From NCBI RefSeq assembly GCF_031195445.1, contig NZ_CP133480.1, forward strand, positions 3,278,501 through 3,342,500: 64,000 nucleotides of DNA. Reading direction: 5' to 3'. Each line of letters starts with the position of its first letter. The first letter of the stretch is position 1. The notes beneath the pieces were generated by a model. That model was not told the DNA's origin. It searched no databases and was given only the letters and a program-made list of their open reading frames with translations. The stretch comes from Acuticoccus sp. MNP-M23 (GTDB lineage Bacteria > Pseudomonadota > Alphaproteobacteria > Rhizobiales > Amorphaceae). A program made the translations under genes and the position numbers. Below, one piece after another: positions 23,931-33,251 of this stretch.

Positions 23931-24902
23931 TTATTTCAGCCGTTGCCGGTCTTTTTCTGCCGTCTCGTAGGGGGCTGCCTGCGCTGCGATCCATTCCCGA
24001 AACGCCTTTATCATCGGGAAATCCCACTGATGCTCGCGCCCGAGGAGATAGTAGCTGCCGGCGCTGCGCACGGTGTGGGCGATGGCCGGAACGAGGCGGC
24101 CGGAGGCAATGTCCTCTTCCACCAGAACGCGCGGGATGACGGCCACGCCATCGCCGCGCCTCGCTGCCGCCATCACCATGAAATAATGGCCGAATTTCGG
24201 TTCTTCCGGTGTGATTGTCACGGTGAGGCCGGCCGCGTTGAAATAGTCCTGCCAGGCGTTGCCGCGGGTGGCGTTGTGGATCAGCGGGTAGGCGAGCAGG
24301 TCTTCCGGCTTTACGGGCGCTGCCCCCGTAAAGAAGTCGGGCGCGGCGACAGGGACCAGCTCGTCCACCATCAGCCGTTCCGATCTGAGGCTGTCGCTGT
24401 CCTCGATCATCTTGAGGTCGATCCGCGGCGCGTCGGGGTCGTCCGAGGCGTCGATCCGGCCGACGCGGATCGCAAGGTCCACCTCGTCGCGCGAAAAGTT
24501 CACGGCGCCGATGGAGGTGGCCAGATGCACCTCGATGGTGGGGTTGCGCGTGGAAAAGTCCTCCAGCCGGGGCATCAGCCAGCTCATGGCAAAGGTGGGC
24601 AGCGCCGACACGGTCAGAACGCCGCTGGCCTTGCGCTTTTCCACTCGCGCGACGCTGCGCTCCAGCTCGTCCAGTGCGCCGCGCACGCCGGGGTAGAGGT
24701 CGGCACCGTCGGCTGTCAGCGCGATCCGCCGCACATGGCGGACGAAAAGCGGCACGCCGATTTCCGCCTCCAGCGTCTTGATCTGGCGCGACACGGCCCC
24801 TTGCGTGACATTCAGCTCGTCCGCCGCTGCCGAAAAGCTGAGCTTGCGCGCCGCCGCCTCGAAAACCCGCAGAGCGTTGAGCGAGGGCAGTCTACGGCGC
24901 AT
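23931..24902 (-). CDS. LysR-family transcriptional regulator (GcvA-like)
   Basis: A 323-residue regulator with N-terminal winged helix (LPSLNALRVFEAAARKLSFS, then AADELNVTQGAVSRQIKTLE) and a C-terminal type II periplasmic-binding-like effector domain (LTVSALPTFAMSWLMPRL onward). The MRRRLPSLNALRVFEAAAR opening is typical of the GcvA subgroup. It is divergent from the iron alcohol dehydrogenase and reads in the same direction as the aspartate-dehydrogenase operon, whose promoter region at 23847-23895 carries a palindrome. It could regulate either side. Confidence 0.93.
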   Translation of the reverse strand: MRRRLPSLNALRVFEAAARKLSFSAAADELNVTQGAVSRQIKTLEAEIGVPLFVRHVRRIALTADGADLYPGVRGALDELERSVARVEKRKASGVLTVSALPTFAMSWLMPRLEDFSTRNPTIEVHLATSIGAVNFSRDEVDLAIRVGRIDASDDPDAPRIDLKMIEDSDSLRSERLMVDELVPVAAPDFFTGAAPVKPEDLLAYPLIHNATRGNAWQDYFNAAGLTVTITPEEPKFGHYFMVMAAARRGDGVAVIPRVLVEEDIASGRLVPAIAHTVRSAGSYYLLGREHQWDFPMIKAFREWIAAQAAPYETAEKDRQRLK

Positions 24903-25101
24903 GGGGGAGGCGGTCCTCGAAACTCACAGCGTCACAATAGGCGATCGCATCCGCACCGTCGATCATTGCCGCCGGGGCGCAAAGGCGGACTGAGAGGCAA
25001 GCGGGCCGGGTCCGGGCAGAGACATGATGCGCGACACGGGCTATCGGTTGCGGCGGTGCGTGCGCGCCGGAGCCGACAAGAACAATCCGAGGAAAGCCAA
25101 G

Positions 25102-26244
25102 ATGGCGTTGATCACCTATCTCACCAAGATCCAGTTCGAGGCGGGGGCCCGGGCCCTGCTGAAGGACGAGCTGGACGCGCTCGGCTGCAAGGCGCCGCTG
25201 ATTGTGGCCGACAAGGGCATTGTGGCCGCCGGGCTGGTTGCGGAGGTGCTGAAGGCGGGCGGGCTCAGCGCCGACACCCCCGTCTATGACGGCACGCCGG
25301 AAAACCCGACCGAGGCCGCCGTCCATGAGGCGCTCGACCTTTACCGCGCGCACGATTGCGACGGGATCGTGGGTCTTGGCGGCGGCTCGCCGCTGGACCT
25401 TGCCAAGGCCGTTTCGCTGATGGCGACGCACGATGGCGCGCTGGCCGACTATGCCGTCATCCTCGGGGGCCTTGGACGTATCCGCAAGGACAAGCCGCCG
25501 GTGGTGGCGATCCCGACGACGGCCGGCACCGGCAGCGAGGTGGGCCGCGCCGCGCTCCTCACCCTCGAAGACGGTCGCAAGCTGGGCTTCATCTCGCCCT
25601 ACATGATCCCCGACGTCGCGATCTGCGACCCCGAACTGACCGTAGGCCTGCCCCCGATGCTGACCGCCGCCACCGGCATGGATGCGTTGACCCACTGCAT
25701 CGAGACCTACCTCAGCCCCCGCTACAACCCACCCGCGGAGGCCATCGCGCTTGACGGTCTGCACCGTGTTGCGCGCAATATCCGCGAGGCGACGCGCAAC
25801 GGAAGCGACATGGACGCGCGCACCGAAATGATGATGGGCGCCCTTCAGGGCGGGATGACCTTCCAGAAAGGGCTGGGGGCGGTCCACTCCCTGTCGCACC
25901 CGCTTGGCGCTCTCAAGCATCTGCGGCTCCACCACGGGACGCTGAATGCGGTGCTGCTGCCGGCGGTGCTCGCCTTCAACGCCGAAGGGGCGAGCGACGC
26001 GGCCGCCGCCAAATATGTGGCGCTCGCCGGCATTCTGGGCGCTGCTCGGCCAGCCGACCTGCCGGCCACCATCGAAGCCCTCAACCGAGACCTTGGCATG
26101 CCGTCCAATCTTACCGAAATGGGCGTCCCGGCGGATGTGTTCGACGGGGTTGCCGACAATGCGGTGCTCGATCATTCCACCGCCACCAACGCGCGGCCCA
26201 TCGAGAAGGCCGACTTTGTGGCGATCCTCAACGCGGCGCTTTAG
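25102..26244 (+). CDS. Iron-containing alcohol dehydrogenase (group III)
   Basis: A 380-residue enzyme. The nucleotide-binding GGGSPLDLAKAV block lies at about residues 93-104 and TTAGTGSE follows. Iron ligands Asp194, His198 (GMDALTHCIE), His262 or His266 (AVHSLSHPLGA) and His277 or His278 align with those of FucO. Members interconvert alcohols and aldehydes, including lactaldehyde, maleylacetate reductase-type and hydroxyacid substrates. GAGG lies 9 bases before the ATG at 25102; upstream codons lack fold features. Divergent from LysR and convergent with a 2-hydroxyacid dehydrogenase, so it seems to be a single-gene unit. Confidence 0.93.
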   Translation: MALITYLTKIQFEAGARALLKDELDALGCKAPLIVADKGIVAAGLVAEVLKAGGLSADTPVYDGTPENPTEAAVHEALDLYRAHDCDGIVGLGGGSPLDLAKAVSLMATHDGALADYAVILGGLGRIRKDKPPVVAIPTTAGTGSEVGRAALLTLEDGRKLGFISPYMIPDVAICDPELTVGLPPMLTAATGMDALTHCIETYLSPRYNPPAEAIALDGLHRVARNIREATRNGSDMDARTEMMMGALQGGMTFQKGLGAVHSLSHPLGALKHLRLHHGTLNAVLLPAVLAFNAEGASDAAAAKYVALAGILGAARPADLPATIEALNRDLGMPSNLTEMGVPADVFDGVADNAVLDHSTATNARPIEKADFVAILNAAL

Positions 26245-26250
26245 GAGCGA

Positions 26251-27252
26251 TCAGCCCGGCGGGGTGATGCCAAGCCGGGAAAGCCGGGTGGCGGCGCCGA
26301 GGTTGAGCGGGCGCTCGGGCAGTTGGCCGCGGCTGAGGGCGCGCACCTGCGCCACCGTTTCCATGGCCTGATGCTCAACCGCGCTGGGCGTCAGGCCCGC
26401 CATGTGGGGCGTGGCGATCACGTCGGCACGGCGGGCGAGCGCCGGGTTCGGCTGCTGGTCTGCCGCGCGGCCCACATCCATGGCAGCGCCGGCAATCTCG
26501 CCAGCCTCCAGCGCTGCCAGCAACGCCGCCTCGTCCACCAGTTCGCCCCGCGCCAGGTTGATGAAGAAGGCGTGGGGCTGCATCTGCGCAAAGGCAGCGC
26601 CGTCCATCAGGTTGCGCGTCTGGGGGATCGACACCGCCAGGCAGACCACAAAGTCCGCCTCCGCCAGAAGCGTGCCGAACGAAACGTTCTCGCACCCCGG
26701 CAGGTCCGCGCTCCGGTGCGGGTCGTTGACCAGAACGCGCAGTCCAAGCGGCGCGGCAATGGCGGCAAGATGCTGTCCGATCTCGCCATAGCCGACAATG
26801 CCGACGGTGGAGCCGCGCAGCTGGCGCCCCATTCGCCCTTCCGGCACGCGGCCGCTGCGAAAATCGCAGACGCTGCGGGAAATGCCGCGCGCCAGGTCGA
26901 TCATGTAGCCGAGCCCCATTTCGGCAACCGATACGCCGAACCCCGGCGTGGCGCGTGTCACCAGAACGCCGTGGCGGCTTGCTGCATCAATGTCGATGGT
27001 GGAGACGTCCACGGCGCAGCGCAGGAAGGCAGCAAGGTCCGGCGCGTTTGCAAACGTTTCTGCCTCGCCGGGCGTCATCCGGTCGGCGACGATTATGCTG
27101 CAACCGGCGGCGGCCTCCGCCAGTGCGGCGCCGCGCAAGATGCCGCCGGTGTCGTTGATCGCAACGTCCGCAATCTCGCGAAGCGCCGCCAGAGCGCGCG
27201 GACCATAGTAGTTGGCCAGCATGTCCGGCGTGTGGGGGAGGAAAACGCGCAT
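26251..27252 (-). CDS. D-2-hydroxyacid dehydrogenase (phosphoglycerate dehydrogenase-like)
   Basis: A 333-residue enzyme. The cofactor motif is VGIVGYGEIGQHLAAIA, catalytic Arg lies in INLARGELVD, and His in VIATPHMAGLTP. At the position where the catalytic Glu normally stands (DVxxxEP), this protein reads AMDVGRAADQQPNPAL, so that Glu is not obvious. Substrate recognition sits in the N-terminal lobe (SRHGVLVTRATPGFGVSVAEMGLG). Start ATG 27252; an in-frame ATG at 27273 is possible. Convergent with the iron alcohol dehydrogenase. The natural 2-oxo acid is unknown. Confidence 0.85.
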   Translation of the reverse strand: MRVFLPHTPDMLANYYGPRALAALREIADVAINDTGGILRGAALAEAAAGCSIIVADRMTPGEAETFANAPDLAAFLRCAVDVSTIDIDAASRHGVLVTRATPGFGVSVAEMGLGYMIDLARGISRSVCDFRSGRVPEGRMGRQLRGSTVGIVGYGEIGQHLAAIAAPLGLRVLVNDPHRSADLPGCENVSFGTLLAEADFVVCLAVSIPQTRNLMDGAAFAQMQPHAFFINLARGELVDEAALLAALEAGEIAGAAMDVGRAADQQPNPALARRADVIATPHMAGLTPSAVEHQAMETVAQVRALSRGQLPERPLNLGAATRLSRLGITPPG

Positions 27253-27353
27253 GATTGGTCCGGCTCTGGCGTGCATCTTCAGGGAGGACCAGCCTACAGG
27301 CGCCACCGTGCAGGCGGTAGGCCGGGGTGGCTGAACTGCCGCGCGAATGAAAA

Positions 27354-27377
27354 GCGCCGCCCTTTTCGGGGCGGCGC
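27354..27377 (-). terminator. Rho-independent terminator of the glycosidase operon
   Basis: Read leftward, a perfect 9-bp GC stem (27369-27377 with 27354-27362, 6-base loop) is followed by TTTTCATT. It lies about 30 bases past the mannosidase stop at 27406. Confidence 0.75.
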
Positions 27378-27405
27378 GTTGTTGTCCGGCGGCGGGTGGC
27401 CAGCC

Positions 27406-29802
27406 TCAGTCTTCGAGGCCGCTGCATGGGGTGAGGGCCGCATCGGTGAGGCGGGCGGTGGTGATGCCGCGCGGCCGCAGAGGCACGGTACGCCCGGCAA
27501 CGCGCAGCGTGTCATCCGTGCCGTCGAGCTCCACGGCGCGGACGATCGTGCCGTTGCCTTCCTCGGCAACCTTCAGGGCGGTGATGGCGCTGTGGTCGGC
27601 CTCCACCGCAAGCCACTGCCCGGTGTGAGCGCGAGTGCCGCCGCGGCTCACGTGGGGCGTGGTGACCAGCGGCTTGTTCAGCGTTTCGGCCAGCGCAAAG
27701 GCCTCTTTCCGGCTCACTTTCGGCGCGGCGAAGAGATTTATCGTGAAGGCCTGTTCGCCCTGGTCCATGTAGCGGTAGTGGCTGCCGTCGACGATCTTGT
27801 TGGGATCGTGGTGGGCAAAAACAGGCGCGCGCACCGCCGTCATGAACAGCGTCCCGTCCTTGACCGCGTAGGAATATTTCGCGTCGTTCAGGACGGCAAT
27901 CTCGTGCCCGCCGCCGGTCGCCCGCATGAAACGCTGGCCGGGCACCTCGCTGCCATCGGTTGGATGCGCATCCCACCCGCCGGGGATCTCGAATTCGAAC
28001 GTCTCCATCCCAAGCGGGTAGGCGAGCCGCAGAAGGCAACGCTCCTCACGCCAGTTGAGGTGAACGCGCAGTTCCACCGGATGGCTGGCATCTTCGGGAA
28101 GGACGATCTTGGTGGTCATCACCGAAGCGCCGCCTTCGGCCACGACCTTGATGACCGTGCGCACCGGCCCGGTCTCGATCAGCGTGACGGCGGCAAGGCG
28201 CATGTCCGTTCCGTCGAAGGGCAGGCTGCTCGGCCCGTGGCCCCAGGTGTCGGTCGGGTCTTCCACAATGGTCGCAAGGTGTCCGGGGCCGGTGAAAAGC
28301 TCGATCCCTTCCCGCTTGCTGGTGAGGCTGCCGATGGCGCCGGTTTCCGCGTCGAGGGTCAGGCGGTAGCCGCCGGTCTCGAAGGTGCGAAGGTCGGTGG
28401 ACGCGCCGAAGCTGATCGGCGGCGCAGATGTGCCGCGCTCGTCGACCACAAAGCGCCATGTGCGGTAGCCGTAGGCCGGCACGCTGGCGGGGAAGACGAT
28501 CCGCTGGAGCCCCGTCGTCTTGCCCGCGGGGTCGGTGTACTGGAAGGGGATCAGGTTGCCCTCTTCGTCCATTACCACGCGCTTCGAGATCACGTCCTTG
28601 TCGACCCAGGGTTCGGCTTCCAGCAGGCCGCCAGCGTCCTGACCGTTGAAGTTCATCACGAAAAACGTGGCGTCGGTGGGATCGACGGGCTTGCCGATGA
28701 GGCGGCCGAGGTGGCGGACCGAGGCGTTGAGGATGATTTCCGCGCCGGCGGCCACCATCGCCAGCTCGCGCTCTGAATCGATGCACGCGCTCTCGATGCT
28801 GGTGCCGCCCAGCGTGTCATGGAACTGGTTGAAGAGAAGCGTGCGCCAAAGCTCCTCGAACTTCTCGCGCGGGTAGGGCGTGCCGGCTTCGCGGTGGGCA
28901 AGGGTTGCGGCGGCTTCCGCCTGTTCCAGCAGCGCTTCGGCCTTGCGGTTGCCGGTCTTCAGGCTGGAGGCGGCGGCGTAGCAGCCGATGGCGTGGAACT
29001 GAAGGCCGTGGTCGATCACCGGCAGCCCGTCCCGCGGCACCTCGTTGAAGAAGCGTTCCGGGTCGGAATATTTGAGGTTTTCGCCAGCTTCGATGCGGCG
29101 GTCAATCTCGTTGATGTTCTCGATGGTGGGCGCGCCGCCGTGGTTGCCCACACCGTAGAACACCATGATCGAATGGCCCCATTCAGCCATCCACTCAAGG
29201 GAGAGGTCGGTTTTCTGGGGGAGCGGCATTTCGCGCTTGGATGTGTTGTAGGCGCCCTGGATGCGGAATGCCGTCACCTCCGAGCCGTCCGGCGAGCGCC
29301 AGGTGAACAGCTCCTGCGGCAGCGTCATCTCGTGCTTTGCGGGGCGCGAATAGGTGTAGCTGGTGGAGCCGGTGTGCTGCAGCAGCATCGGGAACGTGCC
29401 CGGATGGCCGAAACTGTCGACGTTGTAGCCGGTGGGCACGTCGATGCCGAAGCGGCTCTTGAAGTAGCGCTTGCCATAGAGCGCCTGCCGGATCACCGAT
29501 TCGCCGGACGGCACGTTGCAGTCCGGCTGGATCCACCAGCCGTTGACCACGCGCCAGCGTCCGCTCGCCACATAGTGCGCGATCTTTGCAAACAGGTCCG
29601 GGTCCAGCTCCTCGATCCAGGCGTAGACCTGCGCCTCGCCCTTGGAGAAGACGAAGCCGTCGCCTTCTTCCAGCCGGTCGATGGCCGCCCAGCAGGTGCC
29701 GATCGCTTCGGCAACGCCTTCCTGCCAGCGCCAGAGCCATACAGGGTCGAGGTGTGCATTGCCGACCATGTGCAGTGTCGGCTGCGTTGTCGGGGTCGTC
29801 AT
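27406..29802 (-). CDS. Alpha-mannosidase (glycoside hydrolase family 38)
   Basis: A 798-residue GH38 enzyme. The N-terminal catalytic domain opens with NAHLDPVWLWRW (zinc ligands His and Asp), and the nucleophile Asp lies in YNVDSFGHPGTFPML. LFNQFHDTLGGTSIESA marks the helical middle domain; beta-sandwich domains follow. There is no signal peptide, so it works in the cytoplasm on imported or internal mannosides. AGGAG lies 8 bases before the ATG. The ATG overlaps the rhamnosidase stop (ATGA), making a co-translated pair. A rho-independent terminator follows. Confidence 0.93.
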   Translation of the reverse strand: MTTPTTQPTLHMVGNAHLDPVWLWRWQEGVAEAIGTCWAAIDRLEEGDGFVFSKGEAQVYAWIEELDPDLFAKIAHYVASGRWRVVNGWWIQPDCNVPSGESVIRQALYGKRYFKSRFGIDVPTGYNVDSFGHPGTFPMLLQHTGSTSYTYSRPAKHEMTLPQELFTWRSPDGSEVTAFRIQGAYNTSKREMPLPQKTDLSLEWMAEWGHSIMVFYGVGNHGGAPTIENINEIDRRIEAGENLKYSDPERFFNEVPRDGLPVIDHGLQFHAIGCYAAASSLKTGNRKAEALLEQAEAAATLAHREAGTPYPREKFEELWRTLLFNQFHDTLGGTSIESACIDSERELAMVAAGAEIILNASVRHLGRLIGKPVDPTDATFFVMNFNGQDAGGLLEAEPWVDKDVISKRVVMDEEGNLIPFQYTDPAGKTTGLQRIVFPASVPAYGYRTWRFVVDERGTSAPPISFGASTDLRTFETGGYRLTLDAETGAIGSLTSKREGIELFTGPGHLATIVEDPTDTWGHGPSSLPFDGTDMRLAAVTLIETGPVRTVIKVVAEGGASVMTTKIVLPEDASHPVELRVHLNWREERCLLRLAYPLGMETFEFEIPGGWDAHPTDGSEVPGQRFMRATGGGHEIAVLNDAKYSYAVKDGTLFMTAVRAPVFAHHDPNKIVDGSHYRYMDQGEQAFTINLFAAPKVSRKEAFALAETLNKPLVTTPHVSRGGTRAHTGQWLAVEADHSAITALKVAEEGNGTIVRAVELDGTDDTLRVAGRTVPLRPRGITTARLTDAALTPCSGLED

Positions 29803-32510
29803 GGGGTCGCTCCTTGGGTGCGCTCGATGATGAGCGTATGGGGCCCGGCGACGACGGTGTGCCGCTCCGGGTCTTGTTGGTTTCTGGTCTGGGGCAGGGG
29901 GGCGCCGTCGAGGCTGACGAGCCGGTCGCCTGCGCTGAGTTCGATGGTGCCGCTGGTGTTGGGCGGCAGCGCGATCTGCCAGCGGACGCTGCGCCCGGTC
30001 ATCTCCCATTCGCTAGAAAATAGGCCGGTGGGCGCGCGGTAGGATGCGCGGACGAAGCCAAGCCGCGCATCGAACAGGGGGCAAAGCCGAACGGCGGCGA
30101 ATCCGGGGTTCGTTTCGTCCCAGTCGATCCCGGCAACGCGCGCAAACAGCCACTCGCCGACGCTGCCGTAGGCGTAGTGGTTGAAGGAGTTCATGTTGGC
30201 GCTCTGGAAGCCGTTTTCCGGCGTCCACCCGTCCCACCGCTCCCAGATTGTGGTGGCGCCCTGGCGCACCGAAAAGCCCCAGCCGGGGTAGGTTTCATTG
30301 AGGAGAAGGCGGTAGGCGTAGTCCGCCGCGCCATGGTCGGCGAGGACCGGGCAAAGATGGCGCACCCCCAGAAACCCGGTTTGCAGGTGCCCGTCTGCCC
30401 GGTCGAGCGCCTCGATGAGATGGTCTCTGGCGCGGGGCCGCAGCGTTTCGGGCAGAAGTGCGAAATCGAGGGCAAGCAGATAGGCTGTCTGCGTATCGCC
30501 GGTGATGCGGCCATCAGGGTCCACGAATGCGGCGTTGAAGGCGGTGCGGATCTCGCCCGCCAGTGCCTCGAAGGCGGCGGTGTCGGCCGGGCGGCCGAGC
30601 GCGTGCGCGACCTGCGCCATGGTGTCCGCCGTGTGGGCAAAGTACGCCGTGGCGACCATCGTACGGTCTGACGGCGGACCGACATTCAGCCAGTCGCCAT
30701 AGTTGTTGTAGACGGCGTTTTTGCGGATCCGGTCCGGATTGGCGCTGTCGATGTGGTCGAGCCAGCGGCAGAGGGCGGGGTAGGCTTCGGCCATGAGGCG
30801 CGCATCGCCGTAGCGCAGATAATGCTGCCAGACCATCAGCACCGGGCCGTCCCCCCAGCCGGGCGCGCCGGGTTGGGCGGTGATGCGGTAGGGGTTCAGC
30901 GGTTTGGACGGGGCAACGTCGGTGAACGCGCCGTCGGGCAGCTGCGCATCCGCAATATCGTCGAACCATTTGCCGAAGAAGGCGCTCACATCCATGTTGA
31001 AGCCGGCGGTGCGCCAGAACACCTGCGCATCCGCGCTCCAGCCATAGCGCTCGTCGCGCTGGGGGCAGTCGGTCGGCACCGACAGGAAGTTGCCGCGCTG
31101 GCTCCACAGGATGTTTTCGGCAAGCTGGTTCACCATGGCGTTGCCGCTGGTGAAGCTGCCGGTGATGTCGAGATCGGAATGGATGGCGATGGCGGTGAGG
31201 GAAACTGTATCCGCCGCAATCCCGTCCGGCAGCGTCAGCGCCACAAAGCGGAAGCCGTGGAAGGTGAAGCGCGGCTTGAAGCGCTCCGGCCCGGCGCCGC
31301 GTGCCGTAAAATGGTCGGTCGCCTGCGCAAAGCGCAGATTGGCGACGTAAAGCTCGCCGTCCGCATCCAGCATTTCGCCGTGGCGCAGGGTGAAGCTGTC
31401 CCCCCGCGCCGCCGTCACGTCCAGCGCGACATAGCCAGCAATGTTCTGCCCCACATCGTAGATCAGCGCGCCGGAGCGGGCCTTGCCCACCAGCTTCGGC
31501 GTGAAGCGCACGGTTTCGCGCACGGGCGGGCTTTTGGCGGGGACGAGCCGGGGCGGTTGCGGGTCCGGGTCGAAGACCTCCACCGGTTGCCAGCCGGTGT
31601 CATCGAACCCCGGCGCGTCCCATCCATCCATTTCGAGCCGGGCGTCATAGTGCTCGCCCATCAGGAAATCGCTGTAGGCGACGGGGCCCTGGTGGGTGGT
31701 CCATTCGGGGCCGGTCGCGATGCGGGCAACGCTTCCGTCCGTGTGGTGGAGGTGAAGCTGCGCGATGAGGGCGGGGCGGCCGCCATAGTGGTTGCCGGCG
31801 CGGCGCTGGTTGTGGCCGACCCGGCCGCAATACCAGCCTTCGCCCAGAAGTGCGCCCAGCGTGTTGGCGCCTTCCGTCAGGTGGCCGGTCACATCGTGCG
31901 CCTGATAGATGGCGCGCTGGTGATAGTCGGTCCAGCCGGGCGCCATCACCTCGTCGCCAACGCGCCGCCCGTTGATCGAGGCTTCGTAAAGGCCGAGCGC
32001 GCTGATGTAGAGCGTTGCGCGGGCAAGGCCGGGCTTTACCGTGAAGTCGCAGCGCATGTGGTCCGCCGGGCGGGCCTGGAAGGGGTTGTCGTACGGCGTG
32101 TCGGCCGGAATTTCGCGCCCGGCGGGCAGGACGAAGTAACGGGCGATCCAGCGTGCCTGCCAATCCGTGTCGCGAAGGCCGGTGAGAATCTCCCGCGGTT
32201 CGGCCCAGGGCGAGATGGCGCCGGTTTCATCCCAGACGCGCACGCTCCAGTACAGCACCTCGTCGGAACCCAGCGTCTGGCCGCCATATGCGATGAAGTG
32301 CTGGTTTTGCGACGAGACCGGGTCGGGTGCCCAGTGGCTGCCACGCCCGTCGCTCACGTGGTTCCCATCGGCGCCGACGACAATCTGGTAGGCGCTCTGG
32401 CGCGCCGCGTCGCCCTGGAGCGCCCAGCTGAAACGGGGCGTGGCGGTCGCAAGACCGCGCGGGGCGGCCAACCGCTCGCAGGTGAGGTGGGTTGGCAAGA
32501 GACGAAACAT
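29799..32510 (-). CDS. Alpha-L-rhamnosidase (glycoside hydrolase family 78)
   Basis: A 903-residue GH78 enzyme: N-terminal beta domains (LTCERLAAPRGLATATPRFS, YQIVVGADG), a carbohydrate-binding module around 150-320, the (alpha/alpha)6 catalytic domain with DCPQRDERYGWSADAQ, and a C-terminal beta domain (SFNHYAYGSVGEWLF just before it). The Asp/Glu-rich DCPQRDER block carries the general-acid region. No signal peptide is seen, so substrates must be taken up first. The ATG at 32510 fits the family start. It sits directly after the GntR gene and overlaps the mannosidase by 4 bases. Confidence 0.93.
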   Translation of the reverse strand: MFRLLPTHLTCERLAAPRGLATATPRFSWALQGDAARQSAYQIVVGADGNHVSDGRGSHWAPDPVSSQNQHFIAYGGQTLGSDEVLYWSVRVWDETGAISPWAEPREILTGLRDTDWQARWIARYFVLPAGREIPADTPYDNPFQARPADHMRCDFTVKPGLARATLYISALGLYEASINGRRVGDEVMAPGWTDYHQRAIYQAHDVTGHLTEGANTLGALLGEGWYCGRVGHNQRRAGNHYGGRPALIAQLHLHHTDGSVARIATGPEWTTHQGPVAYSDFLMGEHYDARLEMDGWDAPGFDDTGWQPVEVFDPDPQPPRLVPAKSPPVRETVRFTPKLVGKARSGALIYDVGQNIAGYVALDVTAARGDSFTLRHGEMLDADGELYVANLRFAQATDHFTARGAGPERFKPRFTFHGFRFVALTLPDGIAADTVSLTAIAIHSDLDITGSFTSGNAMVNQLAENILWSQRGNFLSVPTDCPQRDERYGWSADAQVFWRTAGFNMDVSAFFGKWFDDIADAQLPDGAFTDVAPSKPLNPYRITAQPGAPGWGDGPVLMVWQHYLRYGDARLMAEAYPALCRWLDHIDSANPDRIRKNAVYNNYGDWLNVGPPSDRTMVATAYFAHTADTMAQVAHALGRPADTAAFEALAGEIRTAFNAAFVDPDGRITGDTQTAYLLALDFALLPETLRPRARDHLIEALDRADGHLQTGFLGVRHLCPVLADHGAADYAYRLLLNETYPGWGFSVRQGATTIWERWDGWTPENGFQSANMNSFNHYAYGSVGEWLFARVAGIDWDETNPGFAAVRLCPLFDARLGFVRASYRAPTGLFSSEWEMTGRSVRWQIALPPNTSGTIELSAGDRLVSLDGAPLPQTRNQQDPERHTVVAGPHTLIIERTQGATP

Positions 32511-32523
32511 CGGCGCGCTGGTC

Positions 32524-33207
32524 CTAAAGATCGATCGCACGCTCGCGCGCATTGCGGATGTGCGCCTCGATGGCCGCGATCGACCGCTCGCGGTCCCGTG
32601 CCAGGAGCGCGTCGATCACGGCAAGGTGGTCGGCGAAGGCGGAGGGCAGGGTGGTTGCGCTGAGCTTGATCCGGTCGAGCTTGATCAGCCGGATGCGGCT
32701 GGAGTTGACGTTGTAGGATCCAATCAGAACCTCGTTGCCGGTGGACCCGATGAGAAGGTCGTGAAACTCTGTGTCGAGGCTCTGCCCGGCGTCGAGGTCG
32801 GCTTCGGTGGGGGCAGTGCGCACCCGCTCGACCACCGCGATGTGGCGTTCGCGCTGCTCCAGAAGGACCGCGTCGGGGAGCGTTTTCAGCGCGCTGATCA
32901 CGGCTTCACGCTCAAGGGCGATGCGCATCTGGAACGCATCGCGGATCATCGGCAGGTCGATCACGGTGATCTGGATGCCGCGCTGGGGCATCACCGTGAG
33001 GAGACCCTCCGCCTGAAGGCGGGGCAGAAGCTCGCGCAGGGCGCCGATCGAAAGCGCCAGAAGCGAAACGAGATCCTTCTGCGACAGGAGCTGTCCGGGC
33101 CGCAGCTTGCCCTCGAGAAGGGCCTGCTGGAAGCGCTCGTATGCTGCATTCTTGACCGAAGACACGCTGTCGGCTCCTCGCCTCGCTCCGGGACCGGCGG
33201 CGGCCAT
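32524..33207 (-). CDS. GntR-family transcriptional regulator, FCD type, of the glycosidase operon
   Basis: A 227-residue regulator: winged helix at about residues 15-85 (YERFQQALLEGKLRPGQLLS, ELLPRLQAEGLLTVMPQRG) and a C-terminal FCD ligand domain (FQMRIALEREAVISAL, LDTEFHDLLIGSTGN, FADHLAVIDALLARD). The ATG at 33207 has GGGAG about 10 bases upstream; an in-frame ATG at 33240 has no ribosome site. The gene lies between the aldolase (44-base gap) and rhamnosidase genes on one strand, so all four are probably one operon. Palindromes at 34183-34201 and 34228-34245 are its likely targets. Confidence 0.9.
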   Translation of the reverse strand: MAAAGPGARRGADSVSSVKNAAYERFQQALLEGKLRPGQLLSQKDLVSLLALSIGALRELLPRLQAEGLLTVMPQRGIQITVIDLPMIRDAFQMRIALEREAVISALKTLPDAVLLEQRERHIAVVERVRTAPTEADLDAGQSLDTEFHDLLIGSTGNEVLIGSYNVNSSRIRLIKLDRIKLSATTLPSAFADHLAVIDALLARDRERSIAAIEAHIRNARERAIDL

Positions 33208-33251
33208 CAGTGCAGGCTCCCGGATCTCAGCTTCATACAAACCACGCCCTG